Source: JABCPE02 sp963520725 (lineage in GTDB: Bacteria; Bacteroidota; Bacteroidia; Flavobacteriales; Weeksellaceae). Taken from it: a stretch of 26,502 bases of DNA. A program made the translations under genes and the position numbers. Shown piece after piece: positions 1 through 6,634 of this stretch. The stretch is from assembly GCA_963520725.1 (NCBI GenBank), contig CAUQSG010000019.1, positions 1-26,502 on the forward strand, written 5' to 3'. Position 1 is the stretch's first letter; the number at the start of each line of letters is the position of its first letter. The notes beneath the pieces are model-generated. The model ran no database searches, was not told the origin of the DNA, and saw nothing but the letters and a program-made list of their open reading frames with translations.

Positions 1-917
1 TGGAATGTCCATCCTGTTCCTTTTACATATTTTTTTGTTGGAGCCTTGCCCACATCATGCAGCAGCGCCGCCCATCTGAGCCAAAGATTATCCGTGTTTT
101 TTGAAATGTTATCCACCACTTCCAGCGTATGCCAGAAGTTATCTTTATGCTTTTGCCCTTCTACTTCTTCTATCCCTTCTAATGCTGTAAGCTCTGGTAA
201 AACAATATCCAAAAGCCCTGTTTTTTTCATAATTTCCAGTCCTATGGAAGGTTTTTCGGATAGCATAATTTTGTTAAATTCCACCATTATCCGCTCCACA
301 GTGATTATTTCTATTCTTTTCGCTTCTTTTTCTATGGCTTCCAATGATTTTTGTTCTATTGAAAAACCAAGTGTAGATGCAAACCTAATGGCGCGCATCA
401 TTCTCAAAGGGTCATCCGAATATGTTTGGACTGGTTCTAGTGGAGTTCGAAGTATCTTCTGCTCCATATCTTCCATCCCATTAAACGGGTCTATAAGTTC
501 TCCAAAATTATCTTTATTGAGTGAAATTGCCATCGCATTTACCGTAAAATCTCGGCGTTTTTGGTCATCTTCCAATGTTCCTTGCTCCACTTGAGGATTG
601 CGGCTGTCAGCACTGTAGCTTTCCTTTCTCGCACCTACAAATTCTAGTTCTAAATTCTCATAACGAAACATCGCTGTTCCATAAGTTTTGAAAACAGAAA
701 CTTTAGTTTCAGGATTGATACTTTTTGCAACGGCTTGTGCTAGTTCTATCCCACTGCTTTCCGTTACAAAATCTATATCCGTAGGAGATTTTCTACCGAG
801 CAGCAGGTCTCGGACATACCCACCGACAATATATACAGACTGCCCTCTATCATGGGCGACCTGAGAAATTATTTTGAATATTTTTAGATTTTTATTTTGT
901 GTAAGATTTACTTTCAT
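1..917 (-). CDS. cca: CCA tRNA nucleotidyltransferase with HD domain (3' part missing)
   Basis: This enzyme adds or repairs the 3'-terminal CCA of tRNAs in the cytoplasm using CTP and ATP. The reading frame starts at the ATG complementary to 915-917 and stays open to the window edge, giving about 305 residues. Near the N-terminus it has the class II nucleotidyltransferase signature: GG at residues 32-33 followed by YVRD, then the metal-binding D-I-D around residues 47-49 (context PTDIDF). An RRDFTVNAMA block follows around residue 110, then the DDPLRMMRAIRF segment typical of the tRNA-binding head and neck. Close to the edge is LLHDVGKA, the HD phosphohydrolase motif found in bacterial CCA enzymes fused to an HD domain. 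Roughly 150-180 C-terminal residues should lie outside the window (inferred from family length). Neither tRNA-Glu gene just upstream encodes CCA, so both depend on this activity. No clear TAnnTTTG promoter was found in front of it. A poly(A) polymerase is the only close alternative and less likely. Confidence 0.93.
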   Translation of the reverse strand, partial: MKVNLTQNKNLKIFKIISQVAHDRGQSVYIVGGYVRDLLLGRKSPTDIDFVTESSGIELAQAVAKSINPETKVSVFKTYGTAMFRYENLELEFVGARKESYSADSRNPQVEQGTLEDDQKRRDFTVNAMAISLNKDNFGELIDPFNGMEDMEQKILRTPLEPVQTYSDDPLRMMRAIRFASTLGFSIEQKSLEAIEKEAKRIEIITVERIMVEFNKIMLSEKPSIGLEIMKKTGLLDIVLPELTALEGIEEVEGQKHKDNFWHTLEVVDNISKNTDNLWLRWAALLHDVGKAPTKKYVKGTGWTF

Positions 918-966
918 CACATAAAAGGATATTCGTTATTCTAAAAAACACACTGATAAAAGTAAC

Positions 967-999
967 AAAAAAGACCTTTGATAGTTACCAAAGGTCTTT
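967..999 (-). terminator. Rho-independent terminator after the tRNA-Glu/rpsT unit
   Basis: A perfect 11-bp stem (AAAGACCTTTG at 970-980 pairing with 989-999) encloses an 8-nt loop. Read on the minus strand the stem is followed by a T-run that continues from its last bases to 967. It lies 6 nt beyond the 3' end of the second tRNA-Glu gene, so it should end that transcript and separate it from cca. Confidence 0.8.
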
Positions 1000-1004
1000 C
1001 TTTT

Positions 1005-1081
1005 GTAGCCCGTAGGGGAATCGAACCCCTCTTGCAAGAATGAAAATCTTGAGTCCTAACCGATAGACGAACGGGCCAACT
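1005..1081. repeat. 77-bp direct repeat, copy 1 (contains a tRNA-Glu gene)
   Basis: These 77 bases are identical to 1403-1479 in the same orientation. The identity covers the whole 72-nt tRNA plus 1 nt on its 3' side and 4 nt on its 5' side, and then stops. Recombination between the copies would delete rpsT, which lies between them. Confidence 0.9.
1006..1077 (-). tRNA. tRNA-Glu (UUC), downstream copy
   Basis: On the minus strand this is a 72-nt cloverleaf. The acceptor stem GGCCCGT pairs with ACGGGCT (first pair is G-U). The anticodon stem CAAGA/TCTTG encloses the loop TTTTCAT, whose anticodon TTC (complement of 1042-1044) reads Glu GAA/GAG codons. The T arm contains GGTTCGATTCC and the discriminator base is A at 1006. 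CCA is not encoded: the bases after the discriminator are CAA. It begins 12 nt after the rpsT stop codon and is followed by the terminator at 967-999, so it appears to be the last gene of the tRNA-rpsT-tRNA transcript. Confidence 0.97.
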
Positions 1082-1089
1082 ATACTTTC

Positions 1090-1344
1090 TTATGCTAATT
1101 TATTAACATGTTTTGTTAATTTACTCTTCAAATTAGCTGCTTTGTTTTTGTGGATGATATTTCTTTTTACTAATTTATCCAACAAAGAAACTACTTTTGG
1201 TAATTGCTCTAGTGCAACAGCTTTACTTTCTTCATTTCTTAATACTTTCATAGCTGTTCTAGCAGTTTTATGATAGTATCTGTTTCTTACTCTTCTTTTT
1301 TCAGACTGTCTAATTCTTTTTAATGCTGACTTGTGATTTGCCAT
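1090..1344 (-). CDS. rpsT: 30S ribosomal protein S20
   Basis: S20 is a small basic primary-binding protein of the 30S subunit that contacts the 5' domain and helix 44 of 16S rRNA. The 84-residue product has the typical family length. It opens with MANHKSALKRIRQSEKRRVRN, the conserved S20 N-terminus, and ends with the helical, Lys-rich NKAANLKSKLTKHVNKLA segment. It lies between two identical tRNA-Glu genes on the same strand: 59 nt separate it from the upstream tRNA and 12 nt from the downstream one. There is no TAnnTTTG element in the 59-nt gap (the nearest sequence has its spacing off by one), so the message is probably read from the promoter at 1494-1524. RNase P and the tRNA 3'-end enzymes would then set both ends of the rpsT mRNA (inference). 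Confidence 0.98.
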   Translation of the reverse strand: MANHKSALKRIRQSEKRRVRNRYYHKTARTAMKVLRNEESKAVALEQLPKVVSLLDKLVKRNIIHKNKAANLKSKLTKHVNKLA

Positions 1345-1402
1345 AATCTTTTAAATATTTTACAAAGTAAATTTATTACTACTACTATTTTAAATTTAAA
1401 AA

Positions 1403-1479
1403 GTAGCCCGTAGGGGAATCGAACCCCTCTTGCAAGAATGAAAATCTTGAGTCCTAACCGATAGACGAACGGGCCAACT
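1403..1479. repeat. 77-bp direct repeat, copy 2 (contains a tRNA-Glu gene)
   Basis: This is the second copy of the 77-bp block at 1005-1081, identical base for base and in the same orientation. Flanking bases differ immediately outside the block. Confidence 0.9.
1404..1475 (-). tRNA. tRNA-Glu (UUC), upstream copy
   Basis: This tRNA is identical over all 72 nt to the one at 1006-1077, with anticodon TTC at the complement of 1440-1442 and discriminator A at 1404. CCA is not encoded (CTT follows). Its 5' end lies 18 nt from the -7 element at 1494-1501, which fits a short 5' leader removed by RNase P. It is the first gene of the transcript that continues into rpsT and the second tRNA-Glu. Confidence 0.97.
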
Positions 1480-1493
1480 GTTTTTTGCGTTTG

Positions 1494-1524
1494 CAAATAT
1501 ACAAACTTTTTCTATCCCACCAAA
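1494..1524 (-). promoter_or_regulatory. Promoter of tRNA-Glu/rpsT/tRNA-Glu
   Basis: On the minus strand TTTG (1524-1521) is followed after exactly 19 nt by TATATTTG (1501-1494). Both match the Bacteroidota sigma consensus (-33 TTTG, -7 TAnnTTTG) perfectly. The predicted start is near 1488, about 12 nt before the mature tRNA. The promoter begins 14 nt after the amidase stop codon. Confidence 0.8.
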
Positions 1525-1537
1525 TTTTTTTGAAAAA

Positions 1538-2812
1538 TTATTTATTATTTTTTTGGATTACGGGATTTTTTATACCTTTTTCCTCCATCTGTTTTCTCAG
1601 TTTTACGGCTTCTTCAAGGGTTTTTACATTTCCTGCAGTATAGTAATGTGTGTCTCCTATTTTTTCTCTTTTGACATCAGAAATTTTATTTACAGGAGAA
1701 TCTTTTGGCAGCTTTGATGGCGAAGCGGCTAGTTCTATAGTATAATGACCTTGTGATAACTTTTGGTCAGGTGTAAAATTAACTACCGTAGCGTTTTTAA
1801 ATCCAGCATCTTTAGCTGTCTTTAAATTTTCATCTCGTATAGATGCATAATTAGTCGTACTGTAATAATATCTATACATAGAACCATCTTTTATAGTCAA
1901 AATATATTTCAAGCCTCTGAATGCAGGGTCTCCTTCATTATATTTAGTTACAGAACTCATCAGCAGGATACGGCTGTCCGTTTTCATTGGTTTTTCTGCT
2001 TCTTTTACTGGCTCTGCTTTTACATTTCTATCGAGTCTTTTCTTATAATTCACAATAGCCTGATATACAGACTCCGCTATAGCTTCTTGCCCTTCTTGGC
2101 TGGATATATATTTAGCTTCTTCATAATTACTAACAAAACCCATTTCCACTAAAACTGAAGGTGTTGCATTTCTTCGTAAAACATGGAGGTTCTGCTGTTT
2201 CACACCTCTTGAATATCTTTTATCTTTATTCACAAAGTTATCTTCTATAAGTCCTCCCAATAAAAGACTGCTTTCTAAGTATTTACTTTGCTGAATTTTT
2301 AGGGCAATCAGAGATTCTGGAGAATTCGGGTCATAAGAAGCAAAGGTTTCTCTATCCTGCTCATCGAGATAGATTACATCGTTCTCAGCTTTTGCTACTT
2401 CTAAATTTTCTTTGTTTTGGTTTGGTCCTTGTACAAAAGTTTCTGACCCATAAGCCTCTGGTCTTTTGGAAGCGTTACAATGCATTGATACGAATAAATC
2501 CGCCTTATTCTTATTAGCCAAATTAGTTCGTTCTGTCAATGATGGATAAGAATCTGTTTTTCTGGTATATATAACTTTAAAATCTTTATTTTTTTCTAAT
2601 TTTTTCCCAATCAATAGAGTGACAGCCAAGGTGATATCCTTTTCGTTCAGAGTTCCCAAATCCGAAAAAGTTCTGTATGAACCAGGGTCTGACCCACCAT
2701 GCCCTGCATCCAAAACAACCGTAAACTTCTTATTCTGGGCGTAGGCTGGGATAAAAAATAATGTTAAAATTACTGTTAAAGTTGCTCTTATTAAAAATTT
2801 ATTTATTCTCAT
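1538..2812 (-). CDS. N-acetylmuramoyl-L-alanine amidase (Amidase_3) with C-terminal SPOR-like repeats
   Basis: This exported zinc amidase cleaves the bond between MurNAc and L-Ala in peptidoglycan, usually during daughter-cell separation. Residues 1-25 form a signal peptide ending AYA. The Amidase_3 domain runs from about 29 to 255 and has the zinc ligands H38 (DAGHGG), E57 (NEKD) and H111 (SMHCNA), plus the catalytic E223 (VEMGFVSN). Between H111 and E223 lies a long helical insertion (about 115-205), a position often used to gate the active site in this family. After a Lys/Glu/Pro-rich linker (262-278) come two divergent segments, about 281-346 and 356-421, that resemble SPOR domains: a beta strand, a G/N-rich turn, a YYY or HYY strand and a helix of the type LxxAxxxGxKN. 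SPOR domains bind denuded septal glycan. The product has 424 residues. It is transcribed divergently from the LptD gene, with the two start codons 41 nt apart. Confidence 0.93.
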   Translation of the reverse strand: MRINKFLIRATLTVILTLFFIPAYAQNKKFTVVLDAGHGGSDPGSYRTFSDLGTLNEKDITLAVTLLIGKKLEKNKDFKVIYTRKTDSYPSLTERTNLANKNKADLFVSMHCNASKRPEAYGSETFVQGPNQNKENLEVAKAENDVIYLDEQDRETFASYDPNSPESLIALKIQQSKYLESSLLLGGLIEDNFVNKDKRYSRGVKQQNLHVLRRNATPSVLVEMGFVSNYEEAKYISSQEGQEAIAESVYQAIVNYKKRLDRNVKAEPVKEAEKPMKTDSRILLMSSVTKYNEGDPAFRGLKYILTIKDGSMYRYYYSTTNYASIRDENLKTAKDAGFKNATVVNFTPDQKLSQGHYTIELAASPSKLPKDSPVNKISDVKREKIGDTHYYTAGNVKTLEEAVKLRKQMEEKGIKNPVIQKNNK

Positions 2813-2826
2813 CTGTTTAAAATTAT

Positions 2827-2834
2827 TATTTTTG
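2827..2834 (+). promoter_or_regulatory. -7 element of the LptD gene
   Basis: TATTTTTG matches TAnnTTTG and lies 19 nt before the TTG start at 2854, the same spacing seen for several other genes here. No clear TTTG box is present about 19 nt upstream, so the call rests on the -7 element and its position. Confidence 0.5.
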
Positions 2835-2853
2835 GGGCATTAAAATCTTACCA

Positions 2854-5421
2854 TTGATAAATAAAAAGTTCAAATTTACCTTACAAATCTTAATTATCCT
2901 AATTTTTAACAATTTTTTAGCACAAACAAGCCCTAAAAACATTGAAGAAAATAAAGGAAAAAAAGATACTGTCGTTGTAGTAAACGAACAATTAGAAGAC
3001 ATATTGCTCAGCAAAGCAGAAAACAGCCGTTTTGATGTTGAGAAAAAAATGACTTTCCTTAACAAAAACGCCCAGATAAACTATCAGGACATGCAGATAG
3101 AGGCTGACTACATCAGTATAGACTGGGAAGGAGGAACTATTTTTGCAAGGGGAATGGTGGATTCTTCGGGAAAAATAACCAAACCTGCCGTGGCCACACA
3201 GGGCGGTAAAAAATATGAATACAATGAGGTAAGCTACAACTATAAAACCAAACAAGCCATAGCCTACAACGCTAGAACAGAGGAAAACGAAGGGGCTATC
3301 GTAGCTGAAAAAACCAAGAAAGTAAACGACTCTGTATTCTACATGAGGAGAGGTTTCTTTACAACTGATGAACTTTTCAGAGCTAAAAAAGATACCCTTC
3401 CTGATTACCACCTCTCTGCTCCTATCCTAAAACTTGTCAAAGGAAAAAATTCAGGGAAAGTGGTTACAGGGCCTATTCAGCTTTACATAGAGCAGGTTCC
3501 CACGCCTTTGGCTCTTCCATTCGCCATTCTTCCTTTCACTGAGAAAAGAAGTGCGGGGCTCATCATTCCTAGTTTTGGGGAAAGGGCTGATGTAGGATTT
3601 TATCTGAATGGTTTAGGATATTACCAGCCTTTGGGGAAACATTTTGACCTAAAAATACTCACTGACTACTACACCAAAGGAAGCTGGAACATCCGCCCAG
3701 AGGTGAATTACAAGAAAAACTATAAATACAGCGGTACTTTCCGTGGTGATATAGGAACCACCATACGAGGAATAAAAGGACTTGATTCTTATTCAAAATC
3801 AAGCACTTACAGAATACATTGGTCTCATCAGCAGGATGCAAAAGCCAATCCTTTCCTGCAACTATCTGCTTCTGTGGATATTGTAAGTAACCGATTTTAT
3901 AATAATAATATCAACAACTCTTATATATTCAATCAAGATGTGCTAAATGCCCAGCAGAACTCGTCCATTACCCTTACTAAAAGATTTCTAAATCTACCTG
4001 TAACACTTACTGGAAACCTTACCTATTCGCAGAATTTTTCTACTGGACTTACTAACCTGAGGCTTCCATCCCTCACTGCGAGTGTGAACCAGTTTTATCT
4101 ATTCAAAGCTAAAGACGGCGTAAGAAAAGGGCTGATAGAGAACATCACGGTAAATACTAAATTTGATTTCAGAAACGAAGTCAATGCACAGCAAAACGAA
4201 ATGTTCACAAAAACCATGTGGGACAAAATGAAATACGGAGCTAGAAATGTATCTACATTCAGCACCACCACTACATTTTTGCGATATTTCAACCTGTCAC
4301 TATCCGCATCCGCAGATAATGTTTTGACAAATAAAACCATTAGAAAAAACTACAACTCTGCTACCAACGCCGTAGAAACCACGGATGTAAAGAGCATCAC
4401 TGGATTTAGCACCTTTAATACAAGTGCTTCCGTGCAGACCACGCTCTACGGAATGCTTAAATTCGGGAAAAACAGCAAAATCCAAGCGGTAAGACATGTC
4501 TTCACGCCGAGCATTGGTTTTTCCTACAATCCTGATTTCAGCAGTGAAAGCTGGGGATATTATCAAAAATACATAGATGCTACAGGAAATCCTATTTCGT
4601 ATTCTATTTTTGAAAACGGAGTCTATGGCTCTCCTAGTGCAGGTCTTTCAAAATCAGTTACTTTTAATTTTAATAATAATATTGAAATGAAAGTTCTTTC
4701 AAAGAAAGATTCTACAGGAGTATCGAAAATAAAACTTTTTGAAAACATTGGGGTAAATTTCAGCTACAATGCTGCTGCGCCTACCTTTAAGTGGTCGTAT
4801 ATCAACATTAATGCTCAGAATTCGTTCTTTAATAATAAATTGAGTTTAAATTACAATGCTTCTTTTGACCCTTACAAAATAGCATTTACGCCAGGTTCTG
4901 AAATAGGAACAAGGCTTGACAAACTGGGAAATTTCAGACTGCAGTATTTTAATTTAGGAGCAAATCTATCCCTCCACGAAATTTTAAAACCAAAAAACAA
5001 AGAGAAAAAAACATATCACAAAAAAGGCTACGCCATGATGGAAGCCTACCATTTCGATGATGATAACTACGCCCGTTTTGACCAAGACTGGACGATGAGC
5101 ATCACCGCAAACTATTCCTATAACAACTCTGCAAAGAGGTATGGAGACCGCACGGCATCCATCGGGCTGAATGGTTCTATAAAACTCACGCCTTATTGGA
5201 ATATTACAGGAAGCGCCCATTATGACTTGGTTAATAAAGCTTTCTCTTACTCTAGATTAGGCTTCGCAAGAGACCAAAGGAGTTTTACGATTACTTTCAA
5301 CTGGGTACCTATCGGACAGTACAAGGTGTATGATTTCTTCATCGGAATAAAAGCCAATATCCTAAGAGATGCTTTAAAATACAAAACTCAGAGCTTCCCA
5401 CAATCCACAAGTTCTTTCTAA
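2854..5421 (+). CDS. lptD: LptD-like outer-membrane LPS assembly protein (OstA domain plus beta-barrel)
   Basis: LptD inserts lipopolysaccharide into the outer leaflet of the outer membrane. The 855-residue product starts with a signal peptide (MINKKFKFTLQILIILIF, cleaved near AQ at 23-24). An N-terminal periplasmic OstA/LptA-like part (about 50-220) follows, with short repeated beta-strands such as INYQDMQIEADYISIDWEGG and TKQAIAYNARTE. The LALPFAILPFTEKRSAGLIIPSFGE transition leads into a barrel of alternating aromatic and polar strands (about 230-855), rich in Asn, Ser and Tyr. Length and layout fit the Bacteroidota LptD-like family. The start is TTG at 2854: no in-frame ATG occurs before residue 46, an upstream stop lies at 2818, and this TTG gives an intact signal peptide at the usual promoter spacing. 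The gene's last bases carry the ridA promoter. An LptD paralogue, common in this phylum, cannot be excluded as the true identity. Confidence 0.87.
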   Translation: MINKKFKFTLQILIILIFNNFLAQTSPKNIEENKGKKDTVVVVNEQLEDILLSKAENSRFDVEKKMTFLNKNAQINYQDMQIEADYISIDWEGGTIFARGMVDSSGKITKPAVATQGGKKYEYNEVSYNYKTKQAIAYNARTEENEGAIVAEKTKKVNDSVFYMRRGFFTTDELFRAKKDTLPDYHLSAPILKLVKGKNSGKVVTGPIQLYIEQVPTPLALPFAILPFTEKRSAGLIIPSFGERADVGFYLNGLGYYQPLGKHFDLKILTDYYTKGSWNIRPEVNYKKNYKYSGTFRGDIGTTIRGIKGLDSYSKSSTYRIHWSHQQDAKANPFLQLSASVDIVSNRFYNNNINNSYIFNQDVLNAQQNSSITLTKRFLNLPVTLTGNLTYSQNFSTGLTNLRLPSLTASVNQFYLFKAKDGVRKGLIENITVNTKFDFRNEVNAQQNEMFTKTMWDKMKYGARNVSTFSTTTTFLRYFNLSLSASADNVLTNKTIRKNYNSATNAVETTDVKSITGFSTFNTSASVQTTLYGMLKFGKNSKIQAVRHVFTPSIGFSYNPDFSSESWGYYQKYIDATGNPISYSIFENGVYGSPSAGLSKSVTFNFNNNIEMKVLSKKDSTGVSKIKLFENIGVNFSYNAAAPTFKWSYININAQNSFFNNKLSLNYNASFDPYKIAFTPGSEIGTRLDKLGNFRLQYFNLGANLSLHEILKPKNKEKKTYHKKGYAMMEAYHFDDDNYARFDQDWTMSITANYSYNNSAKRYGDRTASIGLNGSIKLTPYWNITGSAHYDLVNKAFSYSRLGFARDQRSFTITFNWVPIGQYKVYDFFIGIKANILRDALKYKTQSFPQSTSSF
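2871..2878 (-). promoter_or_regulatory. Possible -7 element of the amidase gene
   Basis: TAAATTTG on the minus strand (2878-2871) lies 58 nt upstream of the amidase ATG, inside the first codons of the divergent LptD gene. No matching -33 box was found. If it is used, the two divergent transcripts overlap at their 5' ends by about 20 nt. Confidence 0.35.
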
Positions 5422-5437
5422 AAAGAGAAGAATTTTG

Positions 5438-5445
5438 TATCTTTG
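5438..5445 (+). promoter_or_regulatory. -7 element of ridA (near-leaderless)
   Basis: TATCTTTG matches TAnnTTTG and ends only 5 nt before the ridA ATG, so transcription would start at or next to the start codon. A TTTC, 3 of 4 matches to the -33 box, lies 19 nt upstream at 5415-5418, within the end of the LptD gene. Confidence 0.6.
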
Positions 5446-5450
5446 CAAGT

Positions 5451-5834
5451 ATGAAAAAGGTAATTTCTACTCAGGATGCTCCTCTTGCTATTGGAGCTTA
5501 TTCACAGGCTGTTTTAGTGGATGGCATACTTTATATTTCTGGACAGATTCCTATCAACCCAGAAAATGGAAATCTTGTAGAGGGAATAGAGGACGAAACC
5601 CACCAAGTGATGAAAAACCTAAAAGCCATTCTCCACGGAGCTGGGCTGGATTTTTCTAATGTTGTAAAAACGAGTATTTTCCTTACAGATATGAAAAATT
5701 TTCCTTTGGTAAATGATATTTACTCTTCATATTTCAGTAATGATGATTACCCTGCTAGAGAAACCATACAAGTAGCCGCCCTTCCCAAAGGAGTAAGTGT
5801 AGAAATTTCCATGATAGCCCACACCAAAATTTAG
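5451..5834 (+). CDS. ridA: RidA family reactive intermediate deaminase
   Basis: RidA hydrolyses the reactive enamine/imine intermediates released by PLP enzymes such as threonine dehydratase, protecting other PLP enzymes in the cytosol. The 127-residue product has the normal family length. Landmarks are the GAYSQAVLVDGILYISGQIPI opening, G31, the PAREТ-type motif with R103 (equivalent to the carboxylate-binding Arg of E. coli RidA), the VAALPKG turn and E119 in VEISMIA. These active-site residues indicate a deaminase rather than a divergent Rid subgroup. Two small genes follow, the first after 2 nt, suggesting one transcript. The ATG at 5451 is preferred over the 5435 frame because it gives the complete family N-terminus. 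Confidence 0.95.
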   Translation: MKKVISTQDAPLAIGAYSQAVLVDGILYISGQIPINPENGNLVEGIEDETHQVMKNLKAILHGAGLDFSNVVKTSIFLTDMKNFPLVNDIYSSYFSNDDYPARETIQVAALPKGVSVEISMIAHTKI

Positions 5835-5836
5835 TT

Positions 5837-6295
5837 ATGAGTTTTTTGAGAAATACTTTTGCTGTGCTGCTGGGACTTGGTGTCGCCATGCTTATCATCA
5901 CTATCGGTCTGAGAATCAACTCCGAATGGATAACTTATTCTGGCTTCACACCCTTTGAAAAATGGAGCAGACTATTGGAGGACATGCGTGGAAACAGCTG
6001 GTTTTTCGTAGCATTATTGATTTCTACGGGAGTAGCATCCACCATCGGAGGTATCACCACTGCTCTGATTGTGAAAAAAGCCAAAGTAGCCTATGCCATC
6101 TTGATTGGTTTTATTCTGCTTTTTTTAGCTGTTTTGGATATCGTTTTTTTCGGATACCACCCTACTTTTTATCAGATAGGAATATTTCTTACGATATTTC
6201 CTTTTTCTTGGGTTGGAGGGAAAATTATAGAAGTTATCTTTAACCAAAGAGAAGAAAAAAATAGGAAAATCCAGTCAAACAAACATCAGGAATAA
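5837..6295 (+). CDS. Small integral membrane protein of unknown function
   Basis: I do not recognise a named family. The 152-residue product has four predicted membrane segments: about 5-25 (TFAVLLGLGVAMLIITIGL), 54-76 (WFFVALLISTGVASTIGGITTAL), 83-108 (VAYAILIGFILLFLAVLDIVFF) and 112-133 (FYQIGIFLTIFPFSWVGGKII). A charged cytoplasmic-type tail (QREEKNRKIQSNKHQE) closes it. A soluble loop between the first two segments (about 27-53) carries several aromatic and acidic residues. It begins 2 nt after the ridA stop, so it is almost certainly co-transcribed with ridA, but that gives no direct clue to function. The next gene starts 4 nt after its stop. Confidence 0.7.
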   Translation: MSFLRNTFAVLLGLGVAMLIITIGLRINSEWITYSGFTPFEKWSRLLEDMRGNSWFFVALLISTGVASTIGGITTALIVKKAKVAYAILIGFILLFLAVLDIVFFGYHPTFYQIGIFLTIFPFSWVGGKIIEVIFNQREEKNRKIQSNKHQE

Positions 6296-6299
6296 TCCT

Positions 6300-6620
6300 A
6301 TGAGCTGGGAATATTCTATAAATTTAGACTCGGAAGAAGCCATGAGTTCAGTTGTAACGGATTTGAGAATCTGCGAATTATTCTCCTCTTCTACAACGGA
6401 TTATATCGATTGGAAAAATCCAAAATCAATAGATGACATCCCATATGATGCCAGATTTTATACAGACAAGAAAAAAACTATTTACATTGCTGTAAATAGT
6501 TTTTCTAAAAATATTTTTTCTGCTTTAAAATCAATTTTAGCTAAACACGATTATCATCTAACTGACTGTGAAACAGATGAAGAAGTCACTTTGGAGCATA
6601 TTTTTCGCTCTGTCATTTAG
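6300..6620 (+). CDS. Hypothetical 106-residue protein
   Basis: No family is recognised. The product is soluble, acidic and without a signal peptide or membrane segment. It has a predicted alpha/beta pattern: an opening SWEYSINLDSEEAMSSVVTDL, a central strand KKTIYIAVNSF, and a helix SALKSILAKHDYHLTDCE. The start lies 4 nt after the preceding stop, which supports it as the third gene of the ridA transcript. Two things are odd. A perfect 14-bp inverted repeat with T-tracts lies inside the gene at 6473-6504, covering the codons of the central strand. The gene also ends only 14 nt from the end of the convergent minus-strand gene. It may be a real gene whose sequence doubles as a terminator, or transcription from ridA may often stop before its end. 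Confidence 0.6.
   Translation: MSWEYSINLDSEEAMSSVVTDLRICELFSSSTTDYIDWKNPKSIDDIPYDARFYTDKKKTIYIAVNSFSKNIFSALKSILAKHDYHLTDCETDEEVTLEHIFRSVI
6473..6504. terminator. Perfect 14-bp inverted repeat with T-tracts both ways, inside a coding region
   Basis: AAAAACTATTTACA (6473-6486) pairs fully with TGTAAATAGTTTTT (6491-6504) around a TTGC tetraloop. The plus strand ends in five Ts and the minus strand in seven. It could be the terminator for the minus-strand mazG/ABC-membrane unit, whose last stop codon is at 6635, and it may act on the plus strand as well. It lies wholly inside the 106-residue gene. Confidence 0.55.
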
Positions 6621-6634
6621 TGTTTTTCTTCGCT

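Noticed and set aside
46..594. Plus-strand 182-residue open frame at the left edge
   Set aside because: It is antisense to the cca gene, whose minus-strand translation carries the nucleotidyltransferase and HD motifs. The plus-strand product is Ser-rich without any domain.
1005..1479. tRNA-Glu repeats as attachment sites of an integrated element
   Set aside because: Only rpsT, a core gene, lies between them. There is no integrase or other mobile gene, and both copies are complete tRNAs.
2992..3411. Minus-strand open frame opposite the LptD gene
   Set aside because: The plus-strand frame is a clear LptD-like protein and the antisense translation shows no recognisable domain. It is a shadow, as are the other frames opposite known genes.
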